Positions 44,693 through 53,616 of a stretch of DNA of 64,000 bases are shown one piece after another. The translations under genes and the position numbers were made by a program. The stretch comes from Pontibacter akesuensis (GTDB taxonomy: Bacteria > Bacteroidota > Bacteroidia > Cytophagales > Hymenobacteraceae): NCBI RefSeq assembly GCF_001611675.1, contig NZ_CP014766.1:1798001-1862000 (forward strand), read 5' to 3'. The first letter of the stretch is position 1. Each line of letters starts with the position of its first letter. The notes beneath the pieces are model-generated. The model made no database searches, was not told the DNA's origin, and worked only from the letters and a program-made list of their open reading frames with translations.

Positions 44693-44763
44693 CAGCAATC
44701 AAATTTAAATTCGCTCATTCACTCAGTCGCTCATTCAAAATTCAGTCATTCAGTTATTCAAAA
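44693..44763 (+). repeat. Short imperfect tandem repeats upstream of BatA-like gene
   Basis: GCTCATTCA and ATTCAAAATT each occur twice in a run of CATTCA-type units that reaches the TTG start at 44764. Purine/pyrimidine-biased simple DNA; it may alter spacing of the initiation region. Confidence 0.6.
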
Positions 44764-46275
44764 TTGACCTTTCTCGCACCATACTGGCTTTTTGCAGCGT
44801 CGGCTATACTTGTCCCGATCGCCATTCACCTGTGGAACAAACGGCAGGGAAAGACGGTGAAGGTGGGCAGTCTTCGTTGGCTGGAGGCTTCGGCGAGCCA
44901 GCGCTGGAGCAGCATTAAACTGCACGATGTGTGGCTGCTGCTGTTGCGCTGCTTTATACTTATTTTGCTGGCGGTGGCGCTGGCGCAACCGGTGTGGGTG
45001 CATCAGCCAAAAGCACAGGGGCAAAAAGCAGTGTACGTGGGGCAGGAGCTGCTGTATAATTCAGCCAGGGAAGTCGTTCAGCCTATGGTGAATTCGCTGC
45101 TGCTGCGCGGCTACTCGTTGCACACTTTTACAGCAGGCTTTCCACAGATTCCGCAGGAGGCGTGGCAGCAGCTCAAGAACCGCACCCAGGACAGCACCTT
45201 CAGCAGCCACAGTAACTATTGGAGCCTGTTGCCTGCCCTGGCTACTAAATATGAAAACCCGCAGGACAGCGTCTGGCTCTTCACCTCCGACCAGCAACAG
45301 CACTTTGCAGGCACCAGGCCAGAAGCTCTGCCCGAAAACATCCGTTGGCTACCGATTGCCACCACCGCTACCGCCGATTGGCTGCAGGCCGCCGTGCAGA
45401 CCAGCCCTGATAGCCTGCTGCTGCTCGTGGGCCACAGTACCCGCGAAGGCAACCGTTACAGCCGCTACCACACCAGTGCATCAGCACGAAGTATAGCGCT
45501 GCCAGATAAGCAGCAACTCCGGCTACAGCTAACCGGTGATTCGCTGCAGGCCAGCATCGGCAACAGCACCAGCCATGTAAAGGTGCAGACGGAGCCATTA
45601 CAGGTCTCTATACTTGCCAGCAAGGCGCAGCAGGAAGAGGTGCCGTATCTGAAAGCCGCTTTACAAGCTATCGGCAGCTACACCGGCCAACCCATCAGCA
45701 TCATAGCAGACACGGCTAAGGGAGACTGGGTGTTTTGGCTACAGCAAACCGAACTGCCGCAAAGTATAAAACAGCGCGTGCCCCAGGGCCTGCAGGTGTG
45801 GGTGCAGCCGGGGGCAGAATCATCCACACAAAAGGCAAGTATGGCGCTGGCAGATGGCAGTCAGGCGGCGGTGAAGCAGGTAAGTTTTGGAGGTGATGAG
45901 GCAGCTGGAGCAACAGCTTTGTGGGCAACTACAGGTGGAGAACAGCTGCTAAGCGCAGCGCAAATCGGTAAGGGCATGGTGTATACTTTCCGCAGTGGTT
46001 TTAGCCCCGCCTGGAGCGAACTGAGCCAGGGCGGAGCCCTACCAGAACTGCTGCTCCCGCTACTTTTCCAATCACCAAAAGCAACGCAACATGACCTCCG
46101 GGCGGTGGACGAGCAGCAACTGATGCCTCCTGTACGCACCTCCGTGGTAGCTGCCGTGGCACCTGAGGCACAGCGCGAATCGCTTCTGAAATGGGTGGTA
46201 TTAGCCGCGTTTGTGTTATTTTTAATCGAGAGATTCATCGCCGGAAGGCGCAGCAAGTATAGCCATGGCAGTTGA
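44764..46275 (+). CDS. BatA-like membrane protein (N-terminal BatA domain, large periplasmic part)
   Basis: 503 residues from the TTG at 44764. The opening TFLAPYWLFAASAILVPIAI followed by HLWNKRQGKTVKVGSLRWLE is the BatA N-terminal domain (TIGR02226-type), and TM2 is LLLLRCFILILLAVALAQPVW. A long region without a canonical VWA motif follows and a last TM (VVLAAFVLFLIERFIAG) is near the C terminus. Such proteins sit beside DUF58 and DUF4175 genes. The gene overlaps the next by 11 bp, indicating coupling. Ala/Gln-rich; function inferred from context. Confidence 0.85.
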   Translation: MTFLAPYWLFAASAILVPIAIHLWNKRQGKTVKVGSLRWLEASASQRWSSIKLHDVWLLLLRCFILILLAVALAQPVWVHQPKAQGQKAVYVGQELLYNSAREVVQPMVNSLLLRGYSLHTFTAGFPQIPQEAWQQLKNRTQDSTFSSHSNYWSLLPALATKYENPQDSVWLFTSDQQQHFAGTRPEALPENIRWLPIATTATADWLQAAVQTSPDSLLLLVGHSTREGNRYSRYHTSASARSIALPDKQQLRLQLTGDSLQASIGNSTSHVKVQTEPLQVSILASKAQQEEVPYLKAALQAIGSYTGQPISIIADTAKGDWVFWLQQTELPQSIKQRVPQGLQVWVQPGAESSTQKASMALADGSQAAVKQVSFGGDEAAGATALWATTGGEQLLSAAQIGKGMVYTFRSGFSPAWSELSQGGALPELLLPLLFQSPKATQHDLRAVDEQQLMPPVRTSVVAAVAPEAQRESLLKWVVLAAFVLFLIERFIAGRRSKYSHGS

Positions 46276-48445
46276 GCAAAGCATCCATACCCTCCGCCAG
46301 ATTCGCAGCCGTTACGTGCAGGCGAAGCTGTGGCTGTATGCGCTGCAGACATTCGCAGCCGCGGCCATCGGTTTTTCCCTGCTATATAAATGGCGTTTTG
46401 ATGTTCCCGCTTTGGCAGTTGTAGCAATAACTATACTTGCAGGAGCTGTTTTGTACTTCGCGCTGCGCTGGAAGAGCGTCAGTCAAACCAACCTGAAGCA
46501 GGTGGCGCAGCACCTGAACCGGCAGTACCCGCAACTGGAGGATAGCACTGAATTACTCCTGCACGAACCTAAAAACCTACTACAGCGGCTACAACAGCAG
46601 AAAGTCGCGGCCATACTTCAAGGGCTGCATCCGGAGAACGAGAAAACATTTACGCTGCGCGGCACTGCTTCGTATGTGGCGCTTGGGCTGGCGCTGGTGC
46701 TCTCGCTGGGCATTTTATACTTGCCTGCAGCTCCTTTGCAAGCACTCAATTCCCCATCAGAAGTAAAGGTAAATTTCCCAAATGCACCCGCGGTCGCAGC
46801 TGACACAGCCACTGTGATCCTCAAAACTGACATTACCATTACGCCTCCGGCTTACACGGGTAAAAAATCCTACACGGCAGAATCTCCTAATCTTCGCGTT
46901 GAGGAAGGATCTACCATTACCTGGCGCATCCGCACCAACAGGCCTGCCAACGCGCTGCAACTGGAGCTAAACGAGCAGGAGCCACGTGCTTTTAAAACGG
47001 GGAAGGCTGGCTATACCTTCTCCCAAAGCTTCAGCCGCTCCGGGCTCTATACCATTAACCTGAACGGGCAGAAATCTACCTTTTATACCTTAGAGGTGAT
47101 TCCGGACGAGGCACCGGCCATTCAGATCAGCAAACCTAAAGAATATACAGAGATCCGGCTGGGCGAGCCGCAGCGGGTGGTGCTGCAGGCAAAACTTTCG
47201 GATGATTATGGCATCCGTGAGGCAAGTATGATCGCGACCGTGGCAAAAGGCACGGGTGAGGCGGTAAAGTTTAGAGAAGAAAAGATCAAACTCAACCTCA
47301 GCGGAAACAGCCGCAACTACAGCGTGCAGCAGACGCTGGACCTGCAGAAGCTGGGCATGAGCTTTGGCGATGAGCTATACTTTTACCTGCAGGCTTGGGA
47401 CAACCACCGCGGCTACACCCGCTCCGAAACATACTTCGTGCAGATCGAGGATACCACCATCGTAGAGGCAAATTTCGACATGACAGCCGGTGTGAACCCG
47501 GTGCCGGAGTATTTTCGCAGCCAGCGCCAGATCATCATCGACACAGAAAAACTGATTAAGGAACAGAAGAGCATCAGCCAGGCCGAGTTCCAGGAGCGGT
47601 CCAACAACATCGGCGTGGATCAGAAGCTGCTGCGCCTGCGGTACGGTAAATTTTTAGGGGAGGAGTTTGAAAGCGGTATCGGTCCGGGAGGCGGCATACC
47701 TGAGGGTGCAGAAGGGCATGAGGAGGCGCAGCACACTGCCGGAGACGGCCACGATCACCCTGAACTCGAAAATCAGAACAGCCCTGAGGCATTGCTTGAC
47801 CCGTACCTGCACAAACACGACCAGGAAGGCGCCGCCACTATTTTCGAGCCAGCTGTGAAAGCGAAGCTGCAGGGCGCGCTGGCGCATATGTGGGAGGCGG
47901 AGCTGCGGCTGCGTACCTACAAACCCAAAGAGGCGCTGCCGTTCGAGTACAAAGCACTTCGCATGCTCAAAGATGTGCAGCAGTCGCAGCGGGCTTATGT
48001 GGCGAAAACAGGTTTTGAAGCGCCACCTCTTAAAGAGCCGGAACTTCGCCTGACAGGGGAACTGAACAAGATCACGCCGCTGAACGAGCGCAACACCATC
48101 AAGCAGGAGCAGCAGTTGGAGCATACCAAAGCGGCCTTGAACTGGCTGGCAAAGTATAAGCAAACCGGCAAGTATAAACCAGCCGACGCGCAATTGTTGG
48201 AGCTGGCAGGACAGGAAATGGCAGCTCAGGCGCTTAATAAACCAAGCAAAAACCTTCGGGCGCTACAAGACCTGCGGCAGCTGATCTCAGAAGTAAAAGC
48301 GGGAGAAAAGCTGTGTGCTTCGTGCCTGATAATGATGGAGCGGGCGTGGGTAACGCTGCTGCCTCCAGCCGAGAAAACGCCGCAGCCGGGACAGGTGGTG
48401 CGCAGCAAGCTGGCACAGGAGTACATGGAGCGGCTTAGGCGGTAG
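46265..48445 (+). CDS. Large membrane protein, DUF4175-like
   Basis: 726 residues. Two N-terminal TM segments (about 18-35 and 40-58), a third near 130-150 (YVALGLALVLSLGILYL), then a periplasmic part with Ig-like sections (ITPPAYTGKKSYTAESPNL; PDEAPAIQISKPKEYTEI; SDDYGIREASMIATV) and a C-terminal helical region (EQQLEHTKAALNWLAKY). This is the layout of the DUF4175 proteins that accompany BatA-like proteins in Bacteroidota. A His/Glu-rich stretch, EGHEEAQHTAGDGHDHPELE, could bind metal. Ends 14 bp before the 30-bp repeat and repeat copy C. Confidence 0.78.
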   Translation: MAVEQSIHTLRQIRSRYVQAKLWLYALQTFAAAAIGFSLLYKWRFDVPALAVVAITILAGAVLYFALRWKSVSQTNLKQVAQHLNRQYPQLEDSTELLLHEPKNLLQRLQQQKVAAILQGLHPENEKTFTLRGTASYVALGLALVLSLGILYLPAAPLQALNSPSEVKVNFPNAPAVAADTATVILKTDITITPPAYTGKKSYTAESPNLRVEEGSTITWRIRTNRPANALQLELNEQEPRAFKTGKAGYTFSQSFSRSGLYTINLNGQKSTFYTLEVIPDEAPAIQISKPKEYTEIRLGEPQRVVLQAKLSDDYGIREASMIATVAKGTGEAVKFREEKIKLNLSGNSRNYSVQQTLDLQKLGMSFGDELYFYLQAWDNHRGYTRSETYFVQIEDTTIVEANFDMTAGVNPVPEYFRSQRQIIIDTEKLIKEQKSISQAEFQERSNNIGVDQKLLRLRYGKFLGEEFESGIGPGGGIPEGAEGHEEAQHTAGDGHDHPELENQNSPEALLDPYLHKHDQEGAATIFEPAVKAKLQGALAHMWEAELRLRTYKPKEALPFEYKALRMLKDVQQSQRAYVAKTGFEAPPLKEPELRLTGELNKITPLNERNTIKQEQQLEHTKAALNWLAKYKQTGKYKPADAQLLELAGQEMAAQALNKPSKNLRALQDLRQLISEVKAGEKLCASCLIMMERAWVTLLPPAEKTPQPGQVVRSKLAQEYMERLRR

Positions 48446-48458
48446 GCTTTGTCGCTGA

Positions 48459-48488
48459 CGCTCGCAGGAGCTGCGCACGCTGCGAGGT
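48459..48488 (-). repeat. 30-bp interspersed repeat, copy 2
   Basis: Exact reverse complement of 9172-9201, located between a stop codon and composite repeat copy C. Confidence 0.8.
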
Positions 48489-48523
48489 TTTGGTTTGGGA
48501 GGGATGTTCAGCAGAGTTATAAA

Positions 48524-48870
48524 CATCCCCCTACCCCCTTCAAAGGGGGACCTAGTATAACTTGCATAGCAAAGGCTATGGCTAACTGAACTGATTCCAG
48601 TCCTTGGGTTGAGCGCCTTGTAATTGATGCGGTGCCCGAAGGGCAGCCTGCAGCGAAGCGATGGCAGCTTCAATTGCACAGCGCGATACCCGAGGACGAG
48701 GCCCCGCGGCCGTGAGCGCTCCAAAGCAAGAAGTGAAGCAGTAGGTGATTGGGAACTGGAGGATAAACGGCAGCTAGAAAGAATAACTTAGTTCAAGTTA
48801 AGGCAAGCAGTGGCTATGGAAGTATAGCAGAAGCAGAAGCAGTCGCAGGCACAAGCGGACGCTTGCGCCA
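48524..48870 (+). repeat. Composite interspersed repeat, copy C
   Basis: Same block order as copies A and B. Outer stem 48600-48608 with 48689-48697; middle stem AATTGA (48622-48627) with TCAATT (48670-48675); central hairpin TGCCC-GAA-GGGCA (48633-48645). It ends in CACAAGCGGACGCTTGCGCC, identical to the end of copy A. Confidence 0.88.
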
Positions 48871-48901
48871 AGCAAAGCCTCAAGAATAAACGGCCATTTA
48901 A

Positions 48902-49423
48902 ATGAATGAGCAAAAACTAAGTATGATCCAGTTTCAGACACATATTCGACTCCTCCAACACCTGCCGAGGATGCACTACCTGGAGGTGCCGCAGGAGGTA
49001 GTGCAGCAGCTGGGTACGCTGAAAATACGCCTGCATTGCACCGTCAACCAAAAGCTGAAATTCCAATGCGGCTTAATGGCTTTGGGAGAAGGAAAAGCCT
49101 ACATCAGCATCAGCAAGAAACGCATGCAGGAAGCAGGCATCAAACTCGATGACACGGTAGCGGTAATGCTGCAAAAGGACAATAGCACGTATGGCACCGA
49201 AGTACCCGCCGAGATGGAGGAATTGCTACAACAGGATGAGGAAGGAAACAGACGTTTTCAACGATTGAAGCCGGGCATGCAGCGCTACATGCTACACCAT
49301 GTGGCTGGCGTGAAGAGCGTGCAGTTGCGTGTCGACCGAGCCGTTACATTAATTGAGAACCTGAAAAAGCTGCCTGAGGGCAAGGAGAATTTCCGCGCGA
49401 TGCTGGGCCTGCCGCCGCGCTAA
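48902..49423 (+). CDS. DUF1905 / YdeI (OmpD-associated) family protein
   Basis: 173 residues. N-terminal DUF1905 beta-barrel-like domain (HYLEVPQEVVQQLG.. RLHCTVNQKLKFQCGLMALG.. AYISISKKRMQEAGIKLDDT) and a C-terminal YdeI/OmdA helical part (LKPGMQRYMLHHVAGVKSVQ..). Relatives are linked to resistance to cationic peptides in Salmonella (YdeI), but biochemical function is not known. Two starts are possible, ATG 48902 or the ATG at residue 8 (MIQFQTHIRLL). It is 12 bp upstream of the last membrane protein gene and thus probably co-transcribed, though an unlikely functional member of the Bat-like set. Confidence 0.85.
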   Translation: MNEQKLSMIQFQTHIRLLQHLPRMHYLEVPQEVVQQLGTLKIRLHCTVNQKLKFQCGLMALGEGKAYISISKKRMQEAGIKLDDTVAVMLQKDNSTYGTEVPAEMEELLQQDEEGNRRFQRLKPGMQRYMLHHVAGVKSVQLRVDRAVTLIENLKKLPEGKENFRAMLGLPPR

Positions 49424-49435
49424 TTTATTTATATT

Positions 49436-51238
49436 ATGACCTACCTTCCCTGGCTTATTGCGCTACCCGTTATCCTGCTCCTGCTGTGGCTGGCGTGGCG
49501 AAGGCCTAACCGCCAGCGCCTGTCCTGGCGACTGCTGGCTAGCGCTGTGGCAAGCATCAGTTTGGTGCTGCTGGTATTTCCGCCAGCTACGCAGCAAGCG
49601 ATCAGCCCCGGCACTGCCATCCTTTTAACAGAGGGCTATAATTCCGACACCTTAGATGCGCTCCTGCAAGAACTGGACGCAAAGCCGCAGGTGTATACTT
49701 ACAACACGAGCTCTAATGCTGACGCTCTACCGCTGGCGTCTTTACACAACTTGCGCCAGCAACAGCCGGGCCTGCAGACACTGCATTTACTCGGCTATGG
49801 TCTGGAGGAAGCGGAACTACAGCAACTGCAAAACCTGCACGTGCTGCCGCACTTAACGCCTGCTCCGGCGGGTGTACAAATAGTAAGCTGGCCGCAACGT
49901 ATCAACCTAGGAGAGGCGGTAGAGGTGACGGGCAAGTATAAAGCAGCAGGTAAAAATCAGGTAAAGCTATACTTGCACGCAGGCGGCAAAGCTCAGGATT
50001 CTATAGAGGTGCAGGCAGACAGCACCGCCACCTTTCGCCTCCGCTACACGCCAAAGCTGTCTGGGCGCTTCACGTACACACTAGTAAGTAAAGCCGATGA
50101 ACAGCGCGACACGTTAGGGCAGGTGCCAGTGCAGGTAATCCCGCAGCAGCCGCTGGGCGTGCTTCTGCTGGCTTCTTCGCCCAATTTTGAGTTTAAGTTT
50201 CTGAAGAACCATTTGGCACAGCAACAGCACAAGGTAGCCTTGCGCACCTCCATCAGCAAAGACCTGGGTCAATCTGAATGGCTCAACATGCCCCGCACCG
50301 ACCTTAGCCGCATCACCTCCAAACTATTGCAGAACTTTGATGTGGTGATCACAGAGCCGGAGGCGCTGCAGAACCTTAGCGCTTCTGAAAGAAACGCGCT
50401 GCAGCAGGCTGTGACGGAAAATGGTTTGGGCGTGCTCACCATTGCCTCGGCACCTCCCGCTTCTCGTACCACGGCTTTCTTCACTGGCTTCCAGACGAAG
50501 CGCCTCTCGCAGCAGGACACCCGCCGCACACGCGCCTCCTGGGCAACCAATAGCACCGCTGATGCCATGGCCGCACCTTATGCGCTTGTTCCCACCACGG
50601 CGGTAAAGAGTTTAGTGACGGAGCAGGAAAACAGCTTTCTAGCCGGAGTAAAACGCGCTGGCTGGGGCAAAGTGGCGATTAGTTTCGTGCCGCAGACATT
50701 CCCGTGGCAATTGGAGGGTAAGGACGCGACGTACGCCAGCTACTGGGCAAGCTTGTTATCAGCGGTAGCAAAAGAAGAGGTGCGGGAGAGATTCTGGCAG
50801 GTAACACAGCCGCAGGCACCACACCCAAGCAAGCCGGTTATACTTGCTTTTACAGATTATACCTTGGCAGCGAACGCAGCTGTTCCAACAGCTACTGTTA
50901 CTTCCCTCACTGATTCGGCAAGTATAAACCTGCCGCTGGCGCAAAACCTGCACCAGCCGGAGCAGTTCAGTGGCACGTTCTGGCCCCGCCGCAGTGGCTG
51001 GCATCAGGTGCAAACAGCCGGTGCTGCGCCCTTCTACTTCTTTGTACAGGATTCCGCTGCTTGGGAATTTGAAAGTATAGCCGCACGAAAAGCTGCCGTG
51101 GAAAGCTTTGTAGCGCAGCAAAGTATAAATCCTGCCGATACCGCTGTAGCTTTTAAAGACGAGCCTATGTCACTGATCTGGTTCTTCCTGCTGTTTGTGC
51201 TGAGCAGTGGTTTTCTGTGGCTGGAGGAGAAGTTGTAA
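49436..51238 (+). CDS. Membrane protein of the BatA/DUF58 neighbourhood, glutamine-amidotransferase-like fold
   Basis: 600 residues. Two TM segments at the N terminus (YLPWLIALPVILLLLWLAW; LASAVASISLVLLVF) and one at the C terminus (SLIWFFLLFVLSSGFLWL). The long middle part contains Ig-like strands (GKYKAAGKNQVKLYLHAG) and a section VLLLASSPNFEFKFLKNHLA followed by NFDVVITEPEALQNLSASER, similar to the GATase1-like fold of BatA/DUF4159-associated membrane proteins. No catalytic Cys is evident. Probably a structural partner of the BatA-like and DUF4175-like proteins. Last gene of the plus-strand group. Confidence 0.72.
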   Translation: MTYLPWLIALPVILLLLWLAWRRPNRQRLSWRLLASAVASISLVLLVFPPATQQAISPGTAILLTEGYNSDTLDALLQELDAKPQVYTYNTSSNADALPLASLHNLRQQQPGLQTLHLLGYGLEEAELQQLQNLHVLPHLTPAPAGVQIVSWPQRINLGEAVEVTGKYKAAGKNQVKLYLHAGGKAQDSIEVQADSTATFRLRYTPKLSGRFTYTLVSKADEQRDTLGQVPVQVIPQQPLGVLLLASSPNFEFKFLKNHLAQQQHKVALRTSISKDLGQSEWLNMPRTDLSRITSKLLQNFDVVITEPEALQNLSASERNALQQAVTENGLGVLTIASAPPASRTTAFFTGFQTKRLSQQDTRRTRASWATNSTADAMAAPYALVPTTAVKSLVTEQENSFLAGVKRAGWGKVAISFVPQTFPWQLEGKDATYASYWASLLSAVAKEEVRERFWQVTQPQAPHPSKPVILAFTDYTLAANAAVPTATVTSLTDSASINLPLAQNLHQPEQFSGTFWPRRSGWHQVQTAGAAPFYFFVQDSAAWEFESIAARKAAVESFVAQQSINPADTAVAFKDEPMSLIWFFLLFVLSSGFLWLEEKL

Positions 51239-51246
51239 GACATTAA

Positions 51247-51471
51247 GCGTGCGCAGTTCCTGCAAGTGTCTGGGGCAAGGCGAGCTACTGTGAGGTTTCA
51301 GATGTTAAGCCACACCCCTCCAGGGAAGGGAACTGGATAAGACGAAATAAGTATAAATTGTATTACTACTGTCATCTTGAACGCAGTGAGAGATTTATTT
51401 AGAATTTCAGGTAGATCTCTACAGCTACGCTGGCTCTCTTCGGCTCACGCCTCAAGAGTATTCGAGATGAC
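51247..51471. repeat. Repeat-filled spacer: degenerate 30-bp repeat and diverged GTCAT inverted repeat
   Basis: GCGTGCGCAGTTCCTGCAAG (51247-51266) is a mutated copy of the 9172-9201 repeat. CACCCCTCCAGGGAAGGG is at about 51305-51322. GTCATCTTGAACGCAGTGAG (51371-51390) opens a diverged version of the 13191-13258 element that closes with TTCGAGATGAC (51461-51471). No gene in 51239-51611. Confidence 0.7.
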
Positions 51472-51542
51472 AATTGTAAAGATCATAGTAGGGAAAGTAT
51501 AGCTTCGCCGTCTTAGAAACACCATCAACCCTCTAAAAAGCC

Positions 51543-51582
51543 AAAAAGGGGCAGCAGGAAAATGATACCTGCTGCCCCTTTT
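51543..51582. terminator. Bidirectional terminator between convergent operons
   Basis: AAAAAGGGGCAGCAGG (51543-51558) pairs with CCTGCTGCCCCTTTT (51568-51582) around a 9-nt loop, with As on one side and Ts on the other. Confidence 0.93.
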
Positions 51583-51611
51583 GTACTCGCCAAAGCTATA
51601 CTTATAGCGCG

Positions 51612-53597
51612 CTATTTTAGAATCTTAAATTCGGTGCGGCGGTTTTCCTGGTGCTGGTCTTCGGCGCAGGACACGCCGTCCTTGCACTTGTTAATCAGCT
51701 TTGTTTCGCCATAGCCTTTGGCGACCAGCCTGTCGCGCGCAATGCCGTTGGAAATGATGTAATCTACAGCCGACTGTGCCCGCAACTGCGACAGCATCTG
51801 GTTGTAGCGGTCTGTCTGGCGGCTATCGGTGTGGGAACTTAGCTCGATGCGGATGCCTGGGTTGTCCTTCAGCGTTTGCACCAGTTTGTCCAGTTCTCTG
51901 GCAGCCTCGGGCTTGATATTGAACTTGTCCAGATCATAGTAGATGTTCTCCAGCACAATGGGCTTGTTTGGCGTGTCGCGCAGGAAAATCATCTCCACCT
52001 TCACCGAGTCGGTGTTCAGACGGCAGTCCGGCGATACTACCAGCGACTGCGTAAGGTATTTTGGCTTGCTGCCCCGCAGGTTATACTTCATACCTGCCTT
52101 CACCGGAAAGCTGAAGTTGCCATTGGCATCGGAATATACTTCTATCGCCTGATCAGAGCCATCTTCATACAATTGCAGCAGCACACCTGGCACCGGCACT
52201 TCAATCTTTTTAGTGGTGCCGCTCTGCGCCAGCCGCTCAATGGTGGTGCCTGTCAGCGTGCATGGTATTCTAACCTCTTCAAACCGCAGGATATCATCAA
52301 ACCCATTGCTGGAGAGGCGGCTGGAGGAGAGCATTCCTTTGGTGCCGCTGCTGTCCATGGCTATGCCAAAATCGTCCTGAGAGGTATTCAACGGGTACTT
52401 CAGGTTTACTACTTCTGTCCAGGCACCGTGCGTGCCAAGTGCTTTGAACAGGTCCAGGCCACCCATGCCGATGTGCCCGTCGGAGGAGAAGTACAGATAG
52501 CCGTCCTTGCCAAGGCTCACGAAGCTTTCGCGCCCGCTGGTGTTGATTACCGCGCCCGCGTTCACAGGCTTGCCCCACGAACCGTCTGCCTCGCGCGCAC
52601 TAAAGTATACATCCGTTTCGCCGTATCCGCCGGGCATATCCGACACGAAGTATAGGATTTTTCCATCCGGAGTGATGGCGGGATGTCCTATCGAGAACTC
52701 ATCGGTGTTGTTATACTTAAACGCCTGCACGTTCTCCCATTTGTCACTTCCCTTGCGCCTGGCCGTATAAATGCCGTGGCGGTTGGTGTGAGTACCGTTG
52801 ATGCTGCCCTTAAACCAGCTGGTCGGGTCGCCGCTCGATACATTTACCTTTCGTTTTACAACATGGGTGCGGGTAAAGAACAGCATCTGCTCCTTGTCCA
52901 GGTAATCTGCCGGGCCGTTGTGGTACGCCGTGTTGATGGATGACGGCAGCGGGGCTGGCGTAGCCCAGGTAGTATCGGAGGTGGCCTGGGCAAAGTACAT
53001 CTGTATAAAGCCGTTGCCCGTCCAGTTGTTGCGCTCCGTCTGCTGCCGCTTATCCGACATTAGCCTGTCAGAGGCTAAAAACAGGCCGTCTTTTATGCGC
53101 ACCGGGCTAAACTCAGCTCCCTCTGAGTTGAGGCTGCGCAGCTGTTTCAGTTCAAAGGGCTTCGGGTTCTTCATCCAGACCATGGCCGTGTCGCAGGAGG
53201 CGGCCATGCGCAGGGCCAGCGTACTCTGCGAAGGCACTTTGCGGCCATATTCCAAAAACAGCTGCTTCGCCTTATCGTAGTTGGCGTTGCGCTTTGCGGC
53301 CTCAGCATAGAGGTAGATGTTTGATGGGTCGGCGCTCGGGAAGCCTATGGCCTGGGCATACCAGAACTCTGCCTCCTTGCTGTTGTTGAGGATGCGGTAA
53401 CTGTCGGCAATGCGCTGCACCACGGCCAGGCTTGGCTCACCGCTTTCCAGCACTTTTTTGTAGGCTTCCAGTGCCAGGCTGAATTCAAAATTGCTGAAGT
53501 ATCTGTCGGCCTGCTTCGTGTCCTGCGCCAGCACAGCCGAAGGCCCTGCGGTTACGAACCAGAGCAGCAACAAGACAAAAGTAAACTTACGCGTCAT
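51612..53597 (-). CDS. OmpA-family protein with TPR-like and PD40 repeats (PorE-like T9SS component)
   Basis: 661 residues. Signal peptide ending AVLAQ; an N-terminal TPR-like helical part (about 25-140); PD40/WD40-like beta-propeller blades (SNSEGAEFSPVRIKDGLFLASD-type, IGHPAITPDGKILYFVSDMP, GYLYFSSDGHIGMGGLDLF); a carboxypeptidase-regulatory-like beta sandwich (VPGVLLQLYEDGSDQ..); and a C-terminal OmpA peptidoglycan-binding domain (NIYYDLDKFNIKPEAARELD; SSHTDSRQTDRYNQML; ENRRTEFKIL). This order matches PorE-type proteins, which tie T9SS outer-membrane complexes to the cell wall. Third gene of a minus-strand operon after a PorP/SprF gene (19 bp). Confidence 0.9.
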   Translation of the reverse strand: MTRKFTFVLLLLWFVTAGPSAVLAQDTKQADRYFSNFEFSLALEAYKKVLESGEPSLAVVQRIADSYRILNNSKEAEFWYAQAIGFPSADPSNIYLYAEAAKRNANYDKAKQLFLEYGRKVPSQSTLALRMAASCDTAMVWMKNPKPFELKQLRSLNSEGAEFSPVRIKDGLFLASDRLMSDKRQQTERNNWTGNGFIQMYFAQATSDTTWATPAPLPSSINTAYHNGPADYLDKEQMLFFTRTHVVKRKVNVSSGDPTSWFKGSINGTHTNRHGIYTARRKGSDKWENVQAFKYNNTDEFSIGHPAITPDGKILYFVSDMPGGYGETDVYFSAREADGSWGKPVNAGAVINTSGRESFVSLGKDGYLYFSSDGHIGMGGLDLFKALGTHGAWTEVVNLKYPLNTSQDDFGIAMDSSGTKGMLSSSRLSSNGFDDILRFEEVRIPCTLTGTTIERLAQSGTTKKIEVPVPGVLLQLYEDGSDQAIEVYSDANGNFSFPVKAGMKYNLRGSKPKYLTQSLVVSPDCRLNTDSVKVEMIFLRDTPNKPIVLENIYYDLDKFNIKPEAARELDKLVQTLKDNPGIRIELSSHTDSRQTDRYNQMLSQLRAQSAVDYIISNGIARDRLVAKGYGETKLINKCKDGVSCAEDQHQENRRTEFKILK

Positions 53598-53616
53598 AAA
53601 GGATGGGGTACAAGGG

